A program made the position numbers and the translations under genes. Shown piece after piece: positions 33,045-40,974 of a stretch of DNA of 40,974 nucleotides. Numbering within the stretch: position 1 is the first letter of the stretch; each line of letters opens with the position of its first letter. The notes beneath the pieces were generated by a model. The model had not been told where the DNA came from. It saw only the letters and a program-made list of their open reading frames with translations, and made no database searches. This DNA comes from Actinomycetales bacterium (GTDB taxonomy: Bacteria; Actinomycetota; Actinomycetes; Mycobacteriales; Micromonosporaceae): the NCBI GenBank assembly GCA_002919305.1, contig PKFB01000084.1, positions 1 to 40,974 on the forward strand, given 5' to 3'.

Positions 33045-33779
33045 ATGGGGATAAGTGTGGCCGGCACGGACGCCATGGCGAGCTCGGGGGACAGGCCTGA
33101 AGCGCGACTGGTGGTTGTCGAAGACGATCCCAACATTCTTGAGCTGCTCGGGGCCAGTCTGCGGTACGCCGGATTCGAAGTTGAGACCGCTACCGACGGT
33201 AGTGAGGCGATGGAGGTGATCACTCGCTACCGGCCGGATCTGGTGGTACTCGATGTGATGCTGCCCGACATGGACGGTTTCGAGGTGGCTCAGCAGCTGC
33301 GTTCAGGCGGCAACCGGACCCCGATTGTGTTCCTGACCGCTCGGGACGCCACTGAGGACAAAGTCCGCGGCCTCACGTTGGGCGGTGACGACTACGTCAC
33401 CAAGCCCTTCAGCCTGGAAGAGGTGGTGGCGCGTATCCGGGCCGTCCTCCGCCGCACCACCGCCAACCCCGCACCGCCACCCCGGTTGAAGTACGCCGAC
33501 CTGGAGTTGGATGAGGAAACCCACGAGGTGTGGCGCGCCGGCCGGTGTATCGCCTTGTCCCCGACCGAGTTCAAGCTGCTTCGGTACTTCATGGCCAACG
33601 CGGGTCGAGTGTTGTCCAAGGCCCAGATTCTCGACCACGTGTGGAACTACGACTTCCGGGGTGATGACGGCATCGTGGAGTCCTATGTGTCGTACCTGCG
33701 GCGGAAGATCGACACTGAGGAGCCGCGTCTGATTCACACCCTGCGTGGAGTAGGTTACGTACTCCGGATCGCCAGGTGA
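33045..33779 (+). CDS. OmpR/PhoB-family response regulator
   Basis: A 244-residue two-component regulator. The receiver domain has acidic residues at 27-28 (VVVEDDPN), phosphoacceptor Asp70 (LVVLDVMLPDMDG), FLTARDA and the conserved Lys in DDYVTKPFS. The C-terminal winged-helix domain includes LSPTEFKLLRYFMANAGRVL and YVSYLRRKIDTEEPRLIHTL. The sequence resembles mycobacterial TcrX/TrcR/PhoP-type regulators more than MprA. ATG 33045 is the first full-frame start; internal GTG 33057 and ATG 33075 are possible because the first 20 residues are not conserved. The kinase gene overlaps the stop by 4 bases. Confidence 0.93.
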   Translation: MGISVAGTDAMASSGDRPEARLVVVEDDPNILELLGASLRYAGFEVETATDGSEAMEVITRYRPDLVVLDVMLPDMDGFEVAQQLRSGGNRTPIVFLTARDATEDKVRGLTLGGDDYVTKPFSLEEVVARIRAVLRRTTANPAPPPRLKYADLELDEETHEVWRAGRCIALSPTEFKLLRYFMANAGRVLSKAQILDHVWNYDFRGDDGIVESYVSYLRRKIDTEEPRLIHTLRGVGYVLRIAR

Positions 33780-35605
33780 CCATCGGACAGCATCTTCATC
33801 AACCCGCATGGCCGCCGGTCAAACAGGACGGTCTGTGGGCGCGGGTGCCACTGAAGCTACGTCTGGTCGCCGGCATCATGGCCGTGGTCACCATGGCCTT
33901 GGTCGCGATCAGCATCGCCACCAGCACCCTGCTCAACGGCTACCTGATGGACCAGGTGGACAGCAACCTGGAAGCGATCGCCTCCGAGCAGTACGAGCGC
34001 GTGCTCGAGCAGTGGGAGGAGTCCGGCAACGACCAGATCCGCAGGATCGATCTGCGGCCGGGCACCGAGGGGAGCGTCTCGACGACCACCCCCTACTACG
34101 TCGTTCAGGTACGTCGCCCCGACGGGCGGCTCGGGGACCAGCTGTCCATTCCGCCCAATCTCGGCCCGGACCGTCCGCGTCTGCCTGAAACCCTGGAGGA
34201 TCTGCAGCAACGCCTGAACAGGCCCTACAACGTGCTCTCCATCGACTCCAGTCGTCCGTGGCGGATTCTGGTCACCGAGTTGCCGGACGGCTGGTACGCG
34301 GTGCAGGCCCAGGACATCTCCGAATCCAAGGAGATCGTCACCCGGCTTCAGCAGCTGTACCTGCTGATCGGGCTGGTGGTCCTCGGGGTCGCGGCGCTCT
34401 TCGGGGTCGCGGTGGTGTGGGCTAGTATGCAACCTTTGGTGGAGATCGAGCGTACCGCGGCCGCCATCGCCGCCGGGGATCTGGGACGCCGGGTCCCCGA
34501 TCGACACCCCAGCACCGAGGTGGGGCGTTTGGCGCGTGCCCTGAACGTCATGCTGGCGCAGATCGAGGCCGCGTTCCGGGCGCGGGCGCACTCCGAGGCC
34601 GCGGCCCGTCGCTCCGAGGAGCGGATGCGCCGCTTCATCGCCGACGCCAGTCATGAATTGCGCAGTCCACTGACCACGATCCGCGGTTTCGCGGAGCTGT
34701 ACCGGCACGGGGCGGTCCACGATCCGGAGGAGGTCGGAAAGCTGATACGCCGGATCGAGGGCGAAGCCGAGCGGATGGGCATTCTCGTCGAGGATCTGCT
34801 GTTGTTGGCCCGCCTCGATCAGCAGCGTCCGATGGGTCGGGCACCGGTGGACCTGCTCGCTTTGGCCGCCGACGCGGTCAGCGGGGCCCGCGCCGTGGCC
34901 CCCGATCGGTCGATCGAGCTGGTGGTCGGCGCCGGTCCGCCCGTGGTGCTCGGGGATGAGCTGCGGCTACGGCAGGTCATCGATAACCTGATGCGCAACG
35001 CGCTGATCCATACCCCCGCCGGGACACCGATTCAGGTTCGGGTCCGCGTCGAAAACGGGGTCGCCGTGTTGGAGGTGGCCGACCAGGGTCCTGGACTTAC
35101 CCCCGAGCAGGCGGAGCGGGTCTTTGAGCGCTTCTACCGAGTGGACAAGGCGCGTTCCCGCAAGCACGGCAGTACCGGGCTCGGGCTGGCGATTGTGGCG
35201 GCCTTGGCGGCGGCGCACGGTGGCGATACCGGTGTTCACAGCCGCCCGGGGGAGGGAGCTACCTTCTGGGTCCGGCTGCCGTTGGCGCCTGACGCGGTGG
35301 CACCCGATACGTCCCCCGCCGACGCGGGCTCGCCTGGCCCGGAGTCGGATCGCCCGGCGGGGCCGATCGACGCCGGTCCGGACGGTACCGACAGGAAGAG
35401 CGGCGATGCGGTCGATCCAGGCACGGACCGGCCCGACAGGCACGGACTACAGGCGCCCGGACCGGTGCGGGAATCGAAACCGGCGTCGGAAGCGGAAACG
35501 AGATCAGAATTTGGTGTGGTGTCTGGTGCCAAAGCCTGGCACGGGCGTTCCTCCAACCAGGAAGCGGGTGATTCATCGGCGACCGGCACCGAGTTCCACC
35601 GATGA
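33776..35605 (+). CDS. Sensor histidine kinase (HAMP, HisKA, HATPase) with long C-terminal tail
   Basis: A membrane kinase of 609 residues. TM1 lies at about 28-55 and TM2 at about 193-217, enclosing an extracytoplasmic sensor of about 140 residues. A HAMP linker, the H-box FIADASHELRSPLTTIRGF (His293), N-box RQVIDNLMRNALIHTP, DQGPGL and GSTGLGLAIVAALAAAHGG follow. The catalytic core ends near residue 505. The last 100 residues are rich in Pro, Asp, Gly, Ser and Arg and probably disordered, which is longer than usual. GTG 33776 overlaps the regulator stop as GTGA, so the pair is translationally coupled. Confidence 0.93.
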   Translation: MTIGQHLHQPAWPPVKQDGLWARVPLKLRLVAGIMAVVTMALVAISIATSTLLNGYLMDQVDSNLEAIASEQYERVLEQWEESGNDQIRRIDLRPGTEGSVSTTTPYYVVQVRRPDGRLGDQLSIPPNLGPDRPRLPETLEDLQQRLNRPYNVLSIDSSRPWRILVTELPDGWYAVQAQDISESKEIVTRLQQLYLLIGLVVLGVAALFGVAVVWASMQPLVEIERTAAAIAAGDLGRRVPDRHPSTEVGRLARALNVMLAQIEAAFRARAHSEAAARRSEERMRRFIADASHELRSPLTTIRGFAELYRHGAVHDPEEVGKLIRRIEGEAERMGILVEDLLLLARLDQQRPMGRAPVDLLALAADAVSGARAVAPDRSIELVVGAGPPVVLGDELRLRQVIDNLMRNALIHTPAGTPIQVRVRVENGVAVLEVADQGPGLTPEQAERVFERFYRVDKARSRKHGSTGLGLAIVAALAAAHGGDTGVHSRPGEGATFWVRLPLAPDAVAPDTSPADAGSPGPESDRPAGPIDAGPDGTDRKSGDAVDPGTDRPDRHGLQAPGPVRESKPASEAETRSEFGVVSGAKAWHGRSSNQEAGDSSATGTEFHR

Positions 35606-36010
35606 GCTTTCTGTTTTGCATCCGGAGATAGCGGACAGCAGCTTTTAAATCGGCGCCTTGGCCACGCTCGGTGAGACACCGACTTAAGCAGCGCGAGGAG
35701 ACGCGGGTCAGGCTTCACCACACTCTTGTCTGAGCTCTTGCCACGGTTGGACACGATGACATAGGAGCCAGAGCGGGATCTGGTTCTTGGTGTGTCCGGG
35801 AGCAATCAGGGAATATCACCAAGTACGCGTGGCATCCAGAAAACTCCCAGGTACGTTTCAGCCTCACCAGAGTTGACTACCTCATGCTGGTCGTATCAGG
35901 CGAACTCGCGGTGTTCCGGTGTCGACAACCGGACACCGTCAAGGACGCCCGCGGTAACACAGGACCATCAGGACCCGGTTGCCCCGGGTTCAGACAAGCA
36001 AGGGGAAGTG
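35606..36010. other. Intergenic region upstream of the HtrA-like gene
   Basis: No gene is supported on either strand, and no clear hairpin or dyad stands out. A TTGACT near 35873 with TATCAG 15 bases later is a weak promoter candidate for the protease gene. The in-frame extension of the protease to 35792 is rejected because it lacks a ribosome binding site and coding character. Confidence 0.4.
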
Positions 36011-37297
36011 ATGGCCGACAATGAACTGACCGGGGGCGGAACTCACGCCACCGGAGGGTCGGCGACCCCGCCCGGCAGACACGCCGCGTCGGAGACAGAC
36101 GGCGCGTCGACCATGTCGGGTGGTACGCCACACCAGGCCGCGGGGTCGATCGCCTCCGGTGTTTCGCCGTCCGTCCAGTCACCAGCTTCGCCGACCACCT
36201 TCTCCCCGGGTGCCGTCCCCGTTTCAGGGGGCGTGGGCGCCATAGGCGGCCGTCCCGGCCCGACATCCTCCGGGTACCCGCCGCAAACGGGATCTGTGTA
36301 TTCGCCACTAACTCCTAGTTACCAGGCGACCACCCAGGTCAACCCCACGATCTGGTCCCAGCAGCCTGGGGCGGTTCCTGGTGTCTCGAGCGTGTCGTCA
36401 CCCCCCGCGGCACACGGCGCTATCGGCACCGCCACGGCGCCTGGACCGGTGCCGTCGGGGTCACCCACCGGGCTGTACGGGCCCGGTTACCCCTCATCTC
36501 CGGCTCAGCCTGGGTACACCGGCCGGACAAGCTCTGGAGGTAGCCGGCTGGCGACCTTGGCGATGGCGCTCGCCCTCGCGATCGGCGGCGGCGTGGTCGG
36601 TGGCACCGTGGTGCATGTATTCGACGATGACGCCACCGGCTCCGGTCAGGAAACCACCACGGCCGCCCAGACCGGAAGTGTGGCCTCACTGGCTGACGTC
36701 GCGGCGATGGTGCAGGACAGCGTCGTCACCATCAACGTGCGGATGAGAGGCCAGGAAGGCGGCGGATCCGGGGTGGTGATCAGTGACGACGGCCTGGTTT
36801 TGACCAACAACCACGTCGTGTCGGGAGCCCGAGACATCGAAGTGGTCTTCAGCGATGGAGAGCAGGCCGATGCGACGGTGGTAGCGACCGACCCCGATAA
36901 CGACCTGGCGGTGATTGAGGTGATGGGCGCCTCCGGCCTGGAAGCGGCGACCTTGGGCGATAGCGACAACCTTCGGGTGGGAGAGACCGTACTGGCGGTG
37001 GGAAGCCCGCTGGGCCTGGACGGTACCGTCACGGCCGGGATCATCAGCGCTGTTCACCGTTCTTACAGCGCGGGTGAGGGCGCACAGCGGGTCACGATCC
37101 ACGACGCCATCCAGACCGATGCGCCTATTAACCCGGGTAACTCCGGAGGGCCGCTGGTCAATATGGCTGGTGAGGTGATCGGTATCAATTCCGGCATCCT
37201 CACCAATAGTCAGGTTGCGGGCAATATTGGTTTGGGATTCGCGATTCCCATCAATACAGCGCAACCTTTGATTGCTCAGGCACAGGCGCAACGCTGA
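36011..37297 (+). CDS. Membrane-anchored HtrA/DegP-like serine protease without PDZ domain (S1C)
   Basis: Envelope quality-control protease of 428 residues. A disordered Gly/Ser/Pro/Thr-rich cytoplasmic segment (about 1-175) precedes one membrane helix, LATLAMALALAIGGGVVGGT. The trypsin-like domain has His268 (TNNHVVSG), Asp298 (DPDNDLAVIEV) and Ser378 (NPGNSGGPLVNMAGEVIG). The protein ends about 25 residues after GLGFAIPIN, where a PDZ domain normally follows, so the PDZ domain is absent. ATG 36011 is preceded by AAGGGGAAG. The order regulator-kinase-protease recalls mycobacterial mprA-mprB-pepD, suggesting envelope-stress control, though this is inference. Confidence 0.92.
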   Translation: MADNELTGGGTHATGGSATPPGRHAASETDGASTMSGGTPHQAAGSIASGVSPSVQSPASPTTFSPGAVPVSGGVGAIGGRPGPTSSGYPPQTGSVYSPLTPSYQATTQVNPTIWSQQPGAVPGVSSVSSPPAAHGAIGTATAPGPVPSGSPTGLYGPGYPSSPAQPGYTGRTSSGGSRLATLAMALALAIGGGVVGGTVVHVFDDDATGSGQETTTAAQTGSVASLADVAAMVQDSVVTINVRMRGQEGGGSGVVISDDGLVLTNNHVVSGARDIEVVFSDGEQADATVVATDPDNDLAVIEVMGASGLEAATLGDSDNLRVGETVLAVGSPLGLDGTVTAGIISAVHRSYSAGEGAQRVTIHDAIQTDAPINPGNSGGPLVNMAGEVIGINSGILTNSQVAGNIGLGFAIPINTAQPLIAQAQAQR

Positions 37298-37383
37298 CCG
37301 ATTCGGCCGGTTGGAGATCCGGTCCGTTCGGACTTTCACACCGCCGGGCGGTCGCCTCCCCGCTTGGCGGGCCGGGGGATGGA

Positions 37384-37424
37384 GCGGCCCCGTGCACTCG
37401 GTGACACCAGGTGCACGGGGCCGC
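37384..37424 (+). terminator. Terminator after the HtrA-like gene
   Basis: GCGGCCCCGTGCAC (37384-37397) and its exact complement (37411-37424) form a 14-bp stem with a 13-base loop, followed by TTCC. Confidence 0.72.
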
Positions 37425-37471
37425 TTCCATCTGTGCGCTCCATCTGTGCGGCGCTTTAGATTCCGCCTAGG

Positions 37472-38860
37472 ATGAAGACGATGTTGAAAGAAAGTTTCGT
37501 CGCGGAGCTGGCGGACATCGTGGGGGACAGCCACATCCGCCGTGCTGAAGGCGACCTGGTGCCCTACGCACGGGACGCGACCCCTTTGTTCAGCCGTCGC
37601 CCCGATGTCGTCGTCTTCCCAGGTAGCGCCGCTGAGATCGCCGAGATCCTGAAACTGGCGACCCGGGAACGCGTTCCCGTCGTACCGCGCGGTGCGGGTT
37701 CCAACCTGTGCGCGGCTACGGTGCCGCTCAGCGGGGGCGTGGTCATGGTGCTGACCCGCCTGAACCGGATCCTGGAAATTTCTCCCGACGAACTGCTGGC
37801 GGTATGCCAACCAGGAGTGTCAACCGCCGAGTTGGGGAGCGCCGCAGCCGCCCACGGCCTGCTGTACGCACCCGATCCCGGTAGCCGCACCGTCTCCACC
37901 GTCGGTGGAAACATCGCCACCTGCGCCGGCGGCCTGCGTGGACTCAAATACGGCGTCACCCGCAACTACGTTCTCGGGCTGGAGGTGGTGCTGCCCACCG
38001 GAGAGATCATCCGTACCGGTGGGCGACTGTGGAAGGACGTCGCCGGCTACGACCTGACGCGACTGATCACCGGCTCTGAAGGCACTCTCGGTGTGATCAC
38101 CGAGTGCACCGTGGCCCTGCTTCCGATGCCTGCCACCACGCGTACCGGGGTCGCCTACTTCACCACCCTGGCCGACGCCGGACGGGCGGTGGCCGAGGTG
38201 ATCCGAGCCGGCATCGTGCCGGCCACGTTGGAGTTTCTGGATCAGACCTGCATCAACGCGGTCGAAGACTTCGCCGGACTCGGGCTGGATCGCACCGCGG
38301 GCGCGCTCCTGCTGTTCGGTGATGACGGACCAGCCGAACAAGCCGCCGCCAGCGTCACACGAATCGCTGAGATCTGCGACCGGATGGGCGCCACCGGTTA
38401 CACCTTGGCCCGTGAAGTCGCCGAATCCGAGGAGCTGCTCGCCGCCCGCCGTTGCGCGTTACCGGCGTTGGCGCGGCGTGGGCCGATGACCATCCTGGAG
38501 GACGCCACCGTCCCGCGCCCTCGCCTGGCGGAGATGGTGGCGCGCATCGATGAAATCGCGGCTCGTCACGACCTCGTGATCGGCACCTTCGGGCACGCTG
38601 GCGACGGGAACCTCCACCCCACCTGCGTGCTCCACCCCACCGATGAAGCCGCCATCGCCCGAGCCCATCAGGCCTTTGGTGAGATCTTCAGCACAGCGAT
38701 CGCGTTGGGTGGGACCATCACCGGGGAACACGGGGTGGGCGCCGCCAAGCTGCCCTACCTGCGAGAGCAGCTCGGGGAGGAGCACCTCGCGCTCTTGCGC
38801 CGGATCAAGACAGCGTTTGATCCAGCAGGCATCCTCAATCCCGGAAAGCTGGGGTCATGA
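37472..38860 (+). CDS. glcD: FAD-linked glycolate oxidase subunit GlcD
   Basis: Oxidises glycolate or a related 2-hydroxy acid. The 462-residue protein has a PCMH-type FAD domain (about 40-215) with VPRGAGSNLCAATVPLSGG and GLLYAPDPGSRTVSTVGGNI, ending GSEGTLGVITE, then the C-terminal FAD-oxidase domain with IGTFGHAGDGNLHPTCVL and GGTITGEHGVGAAKLPYL, which are characteristic of GlcD/D-lactate dehydrogenase. ATG 37472 may start a leaderless message (TAGATT nine bases upstream); ATG 37481 has an AGGA at better spacing. The iron-sulfur subunit gene overlaps its stop. The third subunit GlcE is not present. Confidence 0.93.
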   Translation: MKTMLKESFVAELADIVGDSHIRRAEGDLVPYARDATPLFSRRPDVVVFPGSAAEIAEILKLATRERVPVVPRGAGSNLCAATVPLSGGVVMVLTRLNRILEISPDELLAVCQPGVSTAELGSAAAAHGLLYAPDPGSRTVSTVGGNIATCAGGLRGLKYGVTRNYVLGLEVVLPTGEIIRTGGRLWKDVAGYDLTRLITGSEGTLGVITECTVALLPMPATTRTGVAYFTTLADAGRAVAEVIRAGIVPATLEFLDQTCINAVEDFAGLGLDRTAGALLLFGDDGPAEQAAASVTRIAEICDRMGATGYTLAREVAESEELLAARRCALPALARRGPMTILEDATVPRPRLAEMVARIDEIAARHDLVIGTFGHAGDGNLHPTCVLHPTDEAAIARAHQAFGEIFSTAIALGGTITGEHGVGAAKLPYLREQLGEEHLALLRRIKTAFDPAGILNPGKLGS

Positions 38861-40134
38861 TCTTTACACCGGCGTTACTCGACCAGTGCATCTCCTGCGG
38901 ATTCTGCCTGCCGGCCTGCCCGACGTACGCCCTCACCGCGGACGAGGCCTCCTCACCGCGCGGGCGGATCAACCTTATGCGCGCCGTCCAGGACGGAACA
39001 CTGCCGCTGGTGGATCCCACCGTCATGGAGCAGTCCAGTTTCTGCCTGGGGTGCCGCGCGTGCGAGGTGGTATGCCCGGCCGGAGTCCGCTACGGCGAAC
39101 TGCTCGAACAGTGGCGGGACGCCGCGTGGCGCGGGCGACGACGGCCGCTGATTGCGCGGGCGGTGATGCTGGCGGCCAGGAGGTCGTTCGCCATCCGCCT
39201 TCTGGGCCGTCTCCGCGGTGCCCCGCCCCGGCGTCGTGACTGGGCGGCCGCTCGTCGGCGGACGCGTGATGCCGCGAGCTCACCTGCGGTGGGAGAAGCG
39301 CGCGACAGCGTGATCTTGAGCACAGCGGCATCGGAGACCGCGCCCACGGAAACCACAGTGTCCAAGATCACGGCGGCGACTGCCGCGACCCGTGACGCAA
39401 CAGGCTCGGCACCGTCAGGAGCCGGGCAGGGCCAAAGCGGATCCCACCCCGACTCATTGCTGCTGGGGTGTTTCGAACGATTGCTCTTCCCACAGGTCAG
39501 CCGGGACGCTCTGCGCCTGTGTCCCTCGCTACAAGCCCCCGCTGATCAGGGATGTTGCGGCGCATTGCACGCCCACAACGGGGATCTCGCCGCGGGGCGT
39601 GCCATGGCGCGTCGGTTAGGGGAGCGACTGCCCGGACGGATCGTCACCACCTCCGGTGGGTGCGCCGCACACCTGGCCGCCGTACTGGGGCGGGAGAGAG
39701 TGATCGAGATCTCTGAATATTTGACGGCTCGTTCGCAGGAGCTCGAGACGGTTCTGAGGAGTGATCGGTCGATCACAGTGACGCTGCAGGACTCCTGTCA
39801 TCTCAGGAACGGCCTTGGAGTGTGGCGAGAACCACGAGCCCTTCTGGAGCGCGTCGCCCGGTACGTCGAACTCCCCAACGCGGCCGGGTGCTGTGGGTCG
39901 GCGGGGACCTACAGCCTGCTGCGTCCGAAGGACAGCGCCCGGATCCTGGCGCCCAAGCTGGATGCGCTCGAGGCCGCTGGCGTCGATGTCGTGATCGCCG
40001 TGAACCCTGGCTGTCTCCGGCAGCTCCAGCAGGGCCTGCGGGCCCGCAGATCCCGGGTACGCGCCATGCATTTGGTCGAATTCCTCGCCACCGTCTTGCC
40101 CAGCGCTGCTACGCGGGGGCAAGAACAGCGGTGA
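38857..40134 (+). CDS. glcF: Glycolate oxidase iron-sulfur subunit GlcF
   Basis: Electron-transfer subunit of 425 residues. Two [4Fe-4S] motifs are clear: Cys11, Cys14, Cys17 and Cys21 (CISCGFCLPACP), and Cys63, Cys66, Cys69 and Cys73 (CLGCRACEVVCP). Two cysteine-rich CCG domains follow, with DQGCCGALHAH and NAAGCCGSAGTYSLL. A Thr/Ala/Ser/Gly-rich linker of about 60 residues joins the ferredoxin part to the CCG part and is longer than in enterobacterial GlcF. ATG 38857 overlaps the glcD stop as ATGA, so the genes are translationally coupled. Confidence 0.93.
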   Translation: MIFTPALLDQCISCGFCLPACPTYALTADEASSPRGRINLMRAVQDGTLPLVDPTVMEQSSFCLGCRACEVVCPAGVRYGELLEQWRDAAWRGRRRPLIARAVMLAARRSFAIRLLGRLRGAPPRRRDWAAARRRTRDAASSPAVGEARDSVILSTAASETAPTETTVSKITAATAATRDATGSAPSGAGQGQSGSHPDSLLLGCFERLLFPQVSRDALRLCPSLQAPADQGCCGALHAHNGDLAAGRAMARRLGERLPGRIVTTSGGCAAHLAAVLGRERVIEISEYLTARSQELETVLRSDRSITVTLQDSCHLRNGLGVWREPRALLERVARYVELPNAAGCCGSAGTYSLLRPKDSARILAPKLDALEAAGVDVVIAVNPGCLRQLQQGLRARRSRVRAMHLVEFLATVLPSAATRGQEQR

Positions 40135-40719
40135 CCGGTTCGGCGTTGTTTGCTGGCCGCTGTGGATCCGTCTGCGAAAAAGCACTTTGAACCGGCACAG
40201 CCGTAACCGTGCGGGCGCAAAGTGGTTAAGCGATTACCGGAAGTATCTCATGCGGTAGTGCGTGAAGCGGATCGGGCCCACAACTATCCAACAGCGATGA
40301 GTTTCGCCCACAGGGTCGCGGATGGGTCGAGCAATGAGGAATGGGCGGGTTGAGATAGGAGTCCGATTTTCAGGGCGCTGTGTGGGGGATCCGAAGGGGC
40401 ATCGCGCTCTTTTGCTCAAGCCGCTTTGGGGTCAAGGAACGGCCCGTCGCGGGCCGGGTGATGCCTTGGCGGCGTATCTGTCCTGCTCAGAGGCGGGATC
40501 GCGAGAAGGGGGGACCCCGATTTGACGAGCCGAACAGCAGGGGCGTAACTTTGTCGCTGCCCGCGGGGAAACGGACGCGGACGGGGCGCCAAACCTGAGA
40601 GGTTTGGTTAACCGGGCGGACGGCTTGCGGGACACCCCCCAGAGTGGGGCCCCAAGAGGGGGAGCTACAATGGGAGGTGCGGGCGGTTCGCTTCAAGCCC
40701 TCGAGTCGAAGAACTCGAT
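40135..40719. other. Long non-coding region upstream of the rRNA operon
   Basis: No supported gene or tRNA was seen. Hairpins include CGGCCC/GGGCCG near 40440-40456 and CCAAACC/GGTTTGG (40589-40595 with 40601-40607). TCGAGT-N6-ACTCGA (40701-40718) sits directly before the -35 element of the rRNA promoter and could be a binding site. Confidence 0.4.
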
Positions 40720-40748
40720 TTGACAGCGAGAAACCGACCGGATAAATT
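40720..40748 (+). promoter_or_regulatory. Ribosomal RNA operon promoter
   Basis: A perfect -35 TTGACA (40720-40725) and TAAATT -10 (40743-40748) are separated by 17 bases. Transcription would begin near 40755, about 156 bases before the 16S gene. A second TTGACA at 40761-40766 has no good -10 at the right distance. Confidence 0.82.
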
Positions 40749-40795
40749 CTAAACGACACCTTGACAGAGGTCTGAAAGCCAAAGTCTTGAGTGTG

Positions 40796-40890
40796 TGTTT
40801 TTTGAGAACTCAACAGGGTACTGAAGTTTAGTGCCAGTGCTAGCTTATGCGGGTTCGCAAGAACCTCGTCAATAGATATATATAAGCTGG
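40796..40890 (+). promoter_or_regulatory. rRNA leader with antitermination/processing elements
   Basis: A T-run at 40798-40803 merges with the dyad TTGAG-AA-CTCAA (40802-40813), which resembles the boxA-region element commonly found before actinobacterial 16S genes. AGCTTAT (40842-40848) pairs with ATAAGCT (40882-40888) and encloses GGTTC-GCAA-GAACC (40852-40865); this stem may be a processing site. Confidence 0.55.
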
Positions 40891-40910
40891 GTTCTCCAGT
40901 GTTTGGGTTT

Positions 40911-40974
<64 letters not shown>

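Noticed and set aside
40761-40789. Second rRNA promoter at the TTGACA 40761-40766
   Set aside because: No acceptable -10 hexamer lies 16-18 bases downstream.

Overview
The window looks like a chromosomal contig from a high-GC actinomycete (Actinomycetota). The evidence is a GC-rich coding bias with many GTG/TTG starts, actinobacterial marker families (SigR/RsrA, WhiB1, bL37, the multifunctional Kgd, NiSOD with its SodX protease, DUF6104), and a 16S rRNA 5' end at the right edge. The left edge is a G/C homopolymer tract inside an open reading frame and the right edge stops inside 16S, as contigs often do at rRNA operons. Family or genus cannot be fixed from this. I see no insertion sequences, prophage, tRNA or CRISPR.

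Region 1 (1-12.2 kb) is a redox, thiol and sulfur neighbourhood. After a truncated alpha/beta hydrolase come sigR and rsrA, preceded by an exact GGAAT-N18-GTT promoter, so autoregulation is likely. Next are a 24-residue bL37 gene on the minus strand, a TB7.3-like biotinyl protein, a GNAT acetyltransferase, a GlmS-like SIS-domain protein and the PdtaS-type histidine kinase. A cysteine-containing leader peptide then precedes an assimilatory set (ferredoxin sulfite reductase, small zinc ribbon, CysH, sirohydrochlorin chelatase) joined by 4-base or longer overlaps. whiB1 and a diacylglycerol-kinase-like gene follow on the minus strand, with two CRP-like dyads upstream of whiB1. As I recall it, the order sigR-rsrA-biotinyl protein-pdtaS-whiB1-kinase parallels M. 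tuberculosis sigH-rshA-TB7.3-pdtaS-whiB1-Rv3218; here extra genes lie between.

Region 2 (12.3-23.8 kb) holds mostly metabolic genes: a small membrane protein, a medium-chain oxidoreductase, a flavin reductase, malic enzyme with two tandem dyad operators upstream, divergent sodX/sodN, an orphan RsbW-like protein, DUF6104, the E1/E2-type 2-oxoglutarate decarboxylase Kgd, and a phytoene-desaturase-like flavoprotein. Many genes end in perfect hairpins.

Region 3 (24.0-32.9 kb) is a likely cell-surface glycan or glycolipid locus: YfhO-like membrane protein, GT2, GT4, a flippase/LPG-synthase-like membrane protein and a methyltransferase, all on the plus strand, then a convergent TPR-membrane protein. 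Region 4 (33.0-40.1 kb) holds an OmpR-type response regulator and histidine kinase overlapping by 4 bases, an HtrA-like protease without a PDZ domain (an order reminiscent of mprA-mprB-pepD), and glcD-glcF. Region 5 (40.1-41.0 kb) is the rrn promoter, leader and first 64 bases of 16S rRNA.

I found no clearly new defence or mobile system. The most interesting non-genic signals are the SigR promoter with a two-start sigR gene, the cysteine leader peptide, the paired CRP-like sites at whiB1 and the tandem operators at malic enzyme.
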